Positions 4,896 to 8,777 of a stretch of DNA of 8,777 bases are shown piece after piece. The stretch's first letter is position 1, and each line of letters begins with the position of its first letter. A program made the position numbers and the translations under genes. The notes under the pieces were generated by a model. That model worked only from the letters and a program-made list of their open reading frames with translations, was not told the DNA's origin and did no database searches. This DNA is from DAOTZU01 sp034433995. Its GTDB lineage: Bacteria; Chloroflexota; Anaerolineae; UBA1429. The stretch lies in assembly GCA_034433995.1 (NCBI GenBank), contig DAOTZU010000071.1, positions 1-8,777 on the forward strand, in the 5' to 3' direction.

Positions 4896-5741
4896 ATGGA
4901 CCTGTTCTCGCTGCTCTGGCTGTTCTTTATCATCTCTTCGCTGCAACCCATCATCCGCCAAAAGATGCTGGAGGCCGAGCGGCTACGCATGTTGGCCCGC
5001 TTGGAGCGGGCGCGCAAGAGCCGCGTCATCGCCCTGATCCATCGCCAAGAGACCATGAGCCTCTTGGGCTTTCCCTTGATGCGCTACATCAACATCGAAG
5101 ATTCCGAGGCGGTGCTACGGGCCATCCATCTGACCGATCCCGATGTGCCCATCGACGTCATCCTGCACACCCCCGGCGGCCTGGTGTTGGCGGCGGAGCA
5201 GATCGCCTGCGCCCTGCAAAAACACCCGGCCAAGGTGACCGTCTTTGTGCCCCATTACGCCATGTCCGGCGGCACCCTCATCGCCCTGGCGGCCGACGAG
5301 ATCGTGATGAACGAGCACGCCGTCCTGGGCCCGGTGGATCCCCAGCTCGGCCAACATCCTGCCGCCTCCATCCTCAAGGTGTTGGAGCGCAAGCCCATCA
5401 GCGAGGTGGACGACGAGACCATCATCCTGGCCGATATGGCCGAGAAGGCCCTCCGCCAGGTCAAGGCCACAGTGTTGGCCCTGCTACAAGATAAAATGGA
5501 GCCCCAACAGGCGGAGCGGGTGGCGACCTTGCTGAGCAGCGGCACCTGGACCCACGACTATCCCATTACCGTGCGCGAGGCCAAGGAGCTGGGGTTGCCC
5601 GTGAGCACCGAGATGCCCCAAGAGATCTATCGCCTCATGGCCCTCTACCCGCAGACGGCCCAGCGGCGCCCCTCGGTGGAGTACATCCCCCTGCCCCGCA
5701 CCCGCGAGGTGGAGCCGTCCCGGCGGCATGGCAACGCGTGA
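4896..5741 (+). CDS. SDH-family Clp-fold serine protease, membrane-anchored
   Basis: The product has 281 residues. An N-terminal hydrophobic segment (about 2-20) is followed by a charged, probably coiled-coil stretch (21-50). The Clp/crotonase-fold core has PIDVILHTPGG (85-95), the nucleophile motif YAMSGGTLIALAADEIVM (121-138) with Ser124, and LGPVDPQLG (144-152). This matches the serine dehydrogenase proteinase (SDH, PF01972) family, relatives of SppA and ClpP, with normal length for the family. It should sit on the inner face of the membrane, held by one helix. A strong site, GGAGGAGG (4882-4889), precedes the ATG by six bases. The gene begins 30 bases after the rhomboid stop and is probably in the same transcript. 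The two proteases may act in sequence on membrane proteins, but that is inference from proximity only. Confidence 0.9.
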   Translation: MDLFSLLWLFFIISSLQPIIRQKMLEAERLRMLARLERARKSRVIALIHRQETMSLLGFPLMRYINIEDSEAVLRAIHLTDPDVPIDVILHTPGGLVLAAEQIACALQKHPAKVTVFVPHYAMSGGTLIALAADEIVMNEHAVLGPVDPQLGQHPAASILKVLERKPISEVDDETIILADMAEKALRQVKATVLALLQDKMEPQQAERVATLLSSGTWTHDYPITVREAKELGLPVSTEMPQEIYRLMALYPQTAQRRPSVEYIPLPRTREVEPSRRHGNA

Positions 5742-5791
5742 CCTCGGCCATCGGCCCGCAAGGGGTGGCCAGGGGCGGGCATTTGCCGAGG
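5742..5791. repeat. Nested inverted repeat between the protease gene and vapBC
   Basis: CCTCGGC (5742-5748), starting right after the protease stop codon, pairs with GCCGAGG (5785-5791); inside, GCCCGC (5754-5759) pairs with GCGGGC (5775-5780). No T-tract follows. The right arm overlaps the -35 box of the vapBC promoter (5783-5788). It may form an RNA hairpin at the end of the upstream transcript or mark a regulatory site; neither can be decided here. Confidence 0.45.
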
Positions 5792-5811
5792 CCAGCGATT
5801 TACGGTAAAAT
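5783..5811 (+). promoter_or_regulatory. Probable promoter of the vapBC/restriction-modification operon
   Basis: TTGCCG (5783-5788) and TAAAAT (5806-5811) have a 17-base spacer; the -10 box matches consensus at five of six positions. Transcription would begin near 5818, about 32 bases before vapB. An imperfect palindrome, GTAA(AA)TA (5805-5812) against TATTAC (5819-5824), covers the -10 box and start point, where a VapB-type autorepressor would be expected to bind. Confidence 0.55.
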
Positions 5812-5849
5812 AAAAGTGTATTACGCTGGGTGGCTCGAAAAGGAGATGT

Positions 5850-6056
5850 ATGGAGATCGTCACTGTCTCGCCTAAATTCCAGATCGTCATCCCGCGCGCT
5901 ATACGTGAACGCCTCGATATCAAACCGGGGCAAAAGATCCGCCTCTTGTACTATGGGGGACGCATCGAGCTGATCCCCCTGAGGCCGATCCGCGAAATGC
6001 GCGGCTTGCTCAAAGGGATAGATACCACCATCGAACGGGAGCCGGACCGGCTATGA
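5850..6056 (+). CDS. vapB: VapB-type antitoxin, AbrB/MazE fold
   Basis: This 68-residue protein has the N-terminal swapped-hairpin AbrB DNA-binding motif: VTVSPKFQIVIPRAIRERL (4-22) followed by KPGQKI (25-30). The remaining tail (about 46-68, charged and likely helical) is where such antitoxins wrap around the toxin. It should neutralise the PIN toxin encoded next and, with it, repress the shared promoter. AGGAG (5841-5845) is four bases from the ATG, slightly close but usable. The last four bases overlap the vapC start (ATGA), as is common in toxin-antitoxin pairs. The fold is clear; the symbol is given by partnership with a PIN-domain toxin. Confidence 0.88.
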   Translation: MEIVTVSPKFQIVIPRAIRERLDIKPGQKIRLLYYGGRIELIPLRPIREMRGLLKGIDTTIEREPDRL

Positions 6057-6436
6057 ACGTGGTGGATTCTTCCGGCTGGTTAGAATATCTGGCCGATGGG
6101 TCCAATGCCGATTTCTTTGCCCCCGCCATCGAGAATCCGGCGGAGCTGGTGGTGCCCTCCTTGAGCATCTATGAGGTGTTCAAGCGGGTCTTGCAACAGC
6201 GAGGCGAGCACGAGGCCCTGATGGCGGCTACGGTAATGCAGCAAGGACAAGTGGTGGATCTGGATGCAAGCTTGGCCCTGGAGGCCGCCAGGCTCGCGGT
6301 GGAGTTGCGGCTGCCCCTGGCCGATAGCGTGATGCTGGCCACAGCCCGCGCCCACCGGGCCACGTTATGGACCCAAGATGCGGATTTTCAGGGCATCGCC
6401 GGCGTGCGGTACACCGCCAAGCAGGAAGCAAGATAA
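6053..6436 (+). CDS. vapC: VapC-type toxin, PIN-domain ribonuclease
   Basis: The 127-residue product is a single PIN domain of typical VapC length. It keeps the acidic metal-binding residues: Asp5 in VVDSSGW, Glu41 in SIYEVFKR, Asp91 in LPLADSVMLATAR, and Asp109/Asp111 in WTQDADF. Such toxins cut tRNA or rRNA in a Mg-dependent way when freed from VapB. The start overlaps the vapB stop in ATGA, and the only nearby purine-rich sequence is a weak GGGAG about a dozen bases upstream, so translation is probably coupled to vapB. All four acidic positions are intact, so an active toxin is expected. The target RNA is unknown. Confidence 0.92.
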   Translation: MNVVDSSGWLEYLADGSNADFFAPAIENPAELVVPSLSIYEVFKRVLQQRGEHEALMAATVMQQGQVVDLDASLALEAARLAVELRLPLADSVMLATARAHRATLWTQDADFQGIAGVRYTAKQEAR

Positions 6437-6442
6437 ACCGAG

Positions 6443-8777
6443 ATGACCCTCAAGACCACCTTTAAAAAATACCTCGCCAACCTCCAGGAGATTGCCCAGC
6501 GCGGCGACGCCCGGGAGGAGAGCTTTTATCCTGCTCTCAAGGGCTTATTGGAGGAGGTGGCCCGGACCACGGGCCGGCCGGAGGTCCAAGCGACGGTGCT
6601 GCCCCGCCCCACCGACGCCGGCAACCCCGACTTGCGCCTCTGGAACGGCCAAGACCGCATCATCGGCTATATCGAAGCGAAAAAGCCCACGGAGGAGCAC
6701 CTCGACCAGATCGAGGAGACGGAGCAGCTGCGGCGCTACCGGGATACCTTCCCCAACTTCATCCTGACCAATTTCCTCGAATTCCGGCTCTACCGGGACG
6801 GCCAGCGGGTGGCAACCGCCCTCCTGGGCCGGCCCCTGGTGCTCAACGTCCTCCGGCAGGCCCCTCCCCTGGAGCAGGCCGATGCGCTCCAAGCCCTGTT
6901 GGAGCGCTTTTTGGCCTTCTCTTTGCCCAAAACCTTCTCGGCGGAATCCCTGGCCGTGGAGCTGGCCAAGCGCACCCGCTTCCTGCGCGATGTGGTGGCC
7001 CAGCAACTGGCCGCCGAGGGCGACGCGCCCGGCGCCTTGTCCGGCTTCTATGAGGCCTTTCAGCACTACCTCATCGGCCAGCTCACGCCGGCGGATTTCG
7101 CCGACCTCTACGCCCAGACCGTCACCTATGGCCTCTTTGCCGCCCGGGCGCGCGCCGACGGCGCCTTCAGCCGCCGCGCCGCCTTTGACCGCATCCCCCG
7201 CACCATCGGCGTCTTGCGCGACCTCTTCCGCTTCATCTCCCTGGGCGACCTGCCCACCGAGCTGGAGTGGACCGTGGATGACATCGCCCAGGTGCTGGCT
7301 GTGGCCGACGCGCCCGGCCTCCTGGACGCCTACTACCGCCAGGGCAAAGGCAGCGACCCCATCGTCCACTTTTACGAGACCTTCCTGGCCCAATACGACC
7401 CCGCCGAGCGCGAGCGCCGCGGCGTCTATTACACGCCGGAGCCGGTGGTCTCGTACATCGTGCGCTCCCTGCACAAGCTGCTCAAGAGCGAGTTCGGTAA
7501 GGCCGACGGCCTGGCCGCCGAGGGGGTGACGCTGCTCGACCCCGCCGCCGGCACCATGACCTTCATCGCCCGCGCCGCCCGGGAGGCCGTGGCCGAGTTC
7601 CAGGGCAAATACGGCGCCGGCGCCCGGGAGGAGTTCATCCGGCGCCACATCCTGGGCAACTTTTACGCCTTTGAGCTGATGATGGCCCCCTACGCCGTGG
7701 GCCACCTGAAGATGGGCTTTTTCCTGGAGGAGCTGGGCCACCGCCTGGCCGATGACGAGCGCGTCCGCTTTTACCTGACCAACACCCTGGAGATGGAGGA
7801 GCTGGCCCAGAGCCGCCTGCCCGGCCTGGCGTCCCTCGCCGAGGAATCGCACCTGGCCGGCCAGGTGAAAAAGCAGACGCCCATCCTGGTGATCCTCGGC
7901 AATCCGCCGTATTCCGGCCACTCGGTCAATCGCGGCGAGTGGATCCTGCGCCAGATCGAGGATTACAAGCAGGTGGACGGCAAGCCGCTCGGCGAAAAGA
8001 ACCCCAAATGGCTCCAGGACGACTATGTCAAGTTCTTGCGCTTCGCCCAGTGGAAGATCGAGCAGGCCGGCCGGGGCGTGGTGGGGATGATCACCAACCA
8101 CGGCTACCTGGATAACCCCACCTTCCGCGGCATGCGCCAGAGCCTGCTGCGCACCTTCGATGACATCTATGTGCTCGACCTGCACGGCAACGCCCTGAAG
8201 CGCGAGCGCTGCCCCGACGGCTCGCCCGACGAGAACGTGTTCGACATCCGCCAGGGGGTGGCCATCGCCTTTTTCCTCAAACGCGGCGGCGTGGGCCCCG
8301 GGGGCCAGGCCCGCGCGCGCCATGCCGAGCTGTGGGGCGCGCGCGAAGCCAAGTACGCCTGGCTGGAGGGGCACGATATCGGCGATACAGATTGGCAAGA
8401 CCTGCAGCCCAAGTCGCCGTTTTACCTCTTTGCGCCGCAGGATGCGGCCCTGGCCGGCCTCTACCAGGGTTTTCTTCCCATCACCGACCTTTTTCTGATC
8501 AGCAGTGTGGGCATCGTCACCGCGCGCGACAACCTCACCATCCACTGGACGCCCGACGAAGCCTGGCGGACGGTGACCGTCTTTTCCCGGATGGACCCCG
8601 AACTGGCGCGGCAGGGCTATCGGTTAGGGCCGGATGCGCGGGACTGGAAAGTGACCTTTGCCCAGAAAGACTTGCTCGATTCGGGCCCTGCCCGCGAGAA
8701 GATCGTGCCGATCCTCTATCGTCCGTTCGATGTGCGCCACACCTATTACACCGGCCGCTCGCGCGGGTTCATCTGTA
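6443..8777 (+). CDS. Single-chain restriction nuclease-DNA adenine methyltransferase, type ISP/IIG-like (partial)
   Basis: From an ATG six bases after the vapC stop, the frame is open for 778 codons to the window edge. Domains in order: a PD-(D/E)XK-type nuclease near the N-terminus (Asp63 in GNPDLRLW; Glu78-Ala-Lys80 in YIEAKKP) up to about residue 140; a mainly helical spacer (about 140-325); then an N6-adenine methyltransferase core with GVYYTPEPVVSYIVRS (327-342), SAM-binding motif I DPAAGTMTF (366-374) and catalytic motif NPPY (487-490). The last visible residues, RPFDVRHTYYTGRSRGF (760-776), resemble the C-terminal specificity region of type ISP restriction enzymes. No SF2 helicase motifs separate nuclease and methylase, unlike LlaGI/LlaBIII, so the layout is that of a type IIG enzyme. 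Motif I reads GTMT rather than the common GTGT. A Shine-Dalgarno sequence is lacking, suggesting coupling to vapC. Recognition sequence unknown. Confidence 0.88.
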   Translation, partial: MTLKTTFKKYLANLQEIAQRGDAREESFYPALKGLLEEVARTTGRPEVQATVLPRPTDAGNPDLRLWNGQDRIIGYIEAKKPTEEHLDQIEETEQLRRYRDTFPNFILTNFLEFRLYRDGQRVATALLGRPLVLNVLRQAPPLEQADALQALLERFLAFSLPKTFSAESLAVELAKRTRFLRDVVAQQLAAEGDAPGALSGFYEAFQHYLIGQLTPADFADLYAQTVTYGLFAARARADGAFSRRAAFDRIPRTIGVLRDLFRFISLGDLPTELEWTVDDIAQVLAVADAPGLLDAYYRQGKGSDPIVHFYETFLAQYDPAERERRGVYYTPEPVVSYIVRSLHKLLKSEFGKADGLAAEGVTLLDPAAGTMTFIARAAREAVAEFQGKYGAGAREEFIRRHILGNFYAFELMMAPYAVGHLKMGFFLEELGHRLADDERVRFYLTNTLEMEELAQSRLPGLASLAEESHLAGQVKKQTPILVILGNPPYSGHSVNRGEWILRQIEDYKQVDGKPLGEKNPKWLQDDYVKFLRFAQWKIEQAGRGVVGMITNHGYLDNPTFRGMRQSLLRTFDDIYVLDLHGNALKRERCPDGSPDENVFDIRQGVAIAFFLKRGGVGPGGQARARHAELWGAREAKYAWLEGHDIGDTDWQDLQPKSPFYLFAPQDAALAGLYQGFLPITDLFLISSVGIVTARDNLTIHWTPDEAWRTVTVFSRMDPELARQGYRLGPDARDWKVTFAQKDLLDSGPAREKIVPILYRPFDVRHTYYTGRSRGFIC

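Noticed and set aside
6545..8545. 666-codon open frame on the minus strand
   Set aside because: It lies opposite the nuclease-methylase gene, is rich in Gly, Ala, Val and His without domains, and arises because GC-rich codons are open on the other strand.

Overview
The window is GC-rich bacterial DNA. Shine-Dalgarno sequences precede nearly every gene, promoters are sigma70-like, and most intergenic gaps hold compact palindromes. The gene mix fits a member of the Chloroflexota, probably Anaerolineae-like: a Thr/Pro-linker lipoprotein, an MsmX/UgpC-type sugar ATPase with its own promoter, a GH172/DUF2961 protein, a rhomboid next to a Clp-fold protease, and a VapBC pair beside a type ISP-like restriction-modification protein. 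This assignment is an inference from style and gene content, not a sequence match.

Layout. A lipoprotein gene runs leftwards off the edge (1-165, minus). A 370-base gap follows with three back-to-back triloop hairpins (420-502) and a strong promoter (538-566) for a stand-alone infA (611-865). A second strong promoter (916-944) starts a leader of about 390 nt (951-1341). It is full of stem-loops and ends in a hairpin enclosing the Shine-Dalgarno sequence of the sugar ABC ATPase gene (1342-2442), which is closed by a textbook terminator (2458-2494). A small four-helix membrane protein converges on it (2520-2885, minus). A perfect 15-bp palindrome (2937-2970) separates that gene from a rightward run: GH172-family protein (3066-4139), rhomboid protease (4170-4865) and SDH-type Clp-fold protease (4896-5741). 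A new promoter (5783-5811) then serves vapB (5850-6056), vapC (6053-6436) and, six bases later, a single-chain nuclease-methyltransferase (6443 to beyond the right edge).

How the genes may work together. The ATPase and the cytoplasmic GH172 protein suggest uptake and breakdown of sugars, but no permease or binding protein is present. The rhomboid and the membrane-anchored Clp-fold protease look like a small membrane-proteolysis pair. VapBC and the restriction-modification enzyme appear to form one operon combining a toxin-antitoxin with DNA restriction. The least explained element is the structured leader at 951-1341, the best candidate here for an undescribed regulatory RNA. I see no tRNA, rRNA, CRISPR array, insertion sequence or origin.
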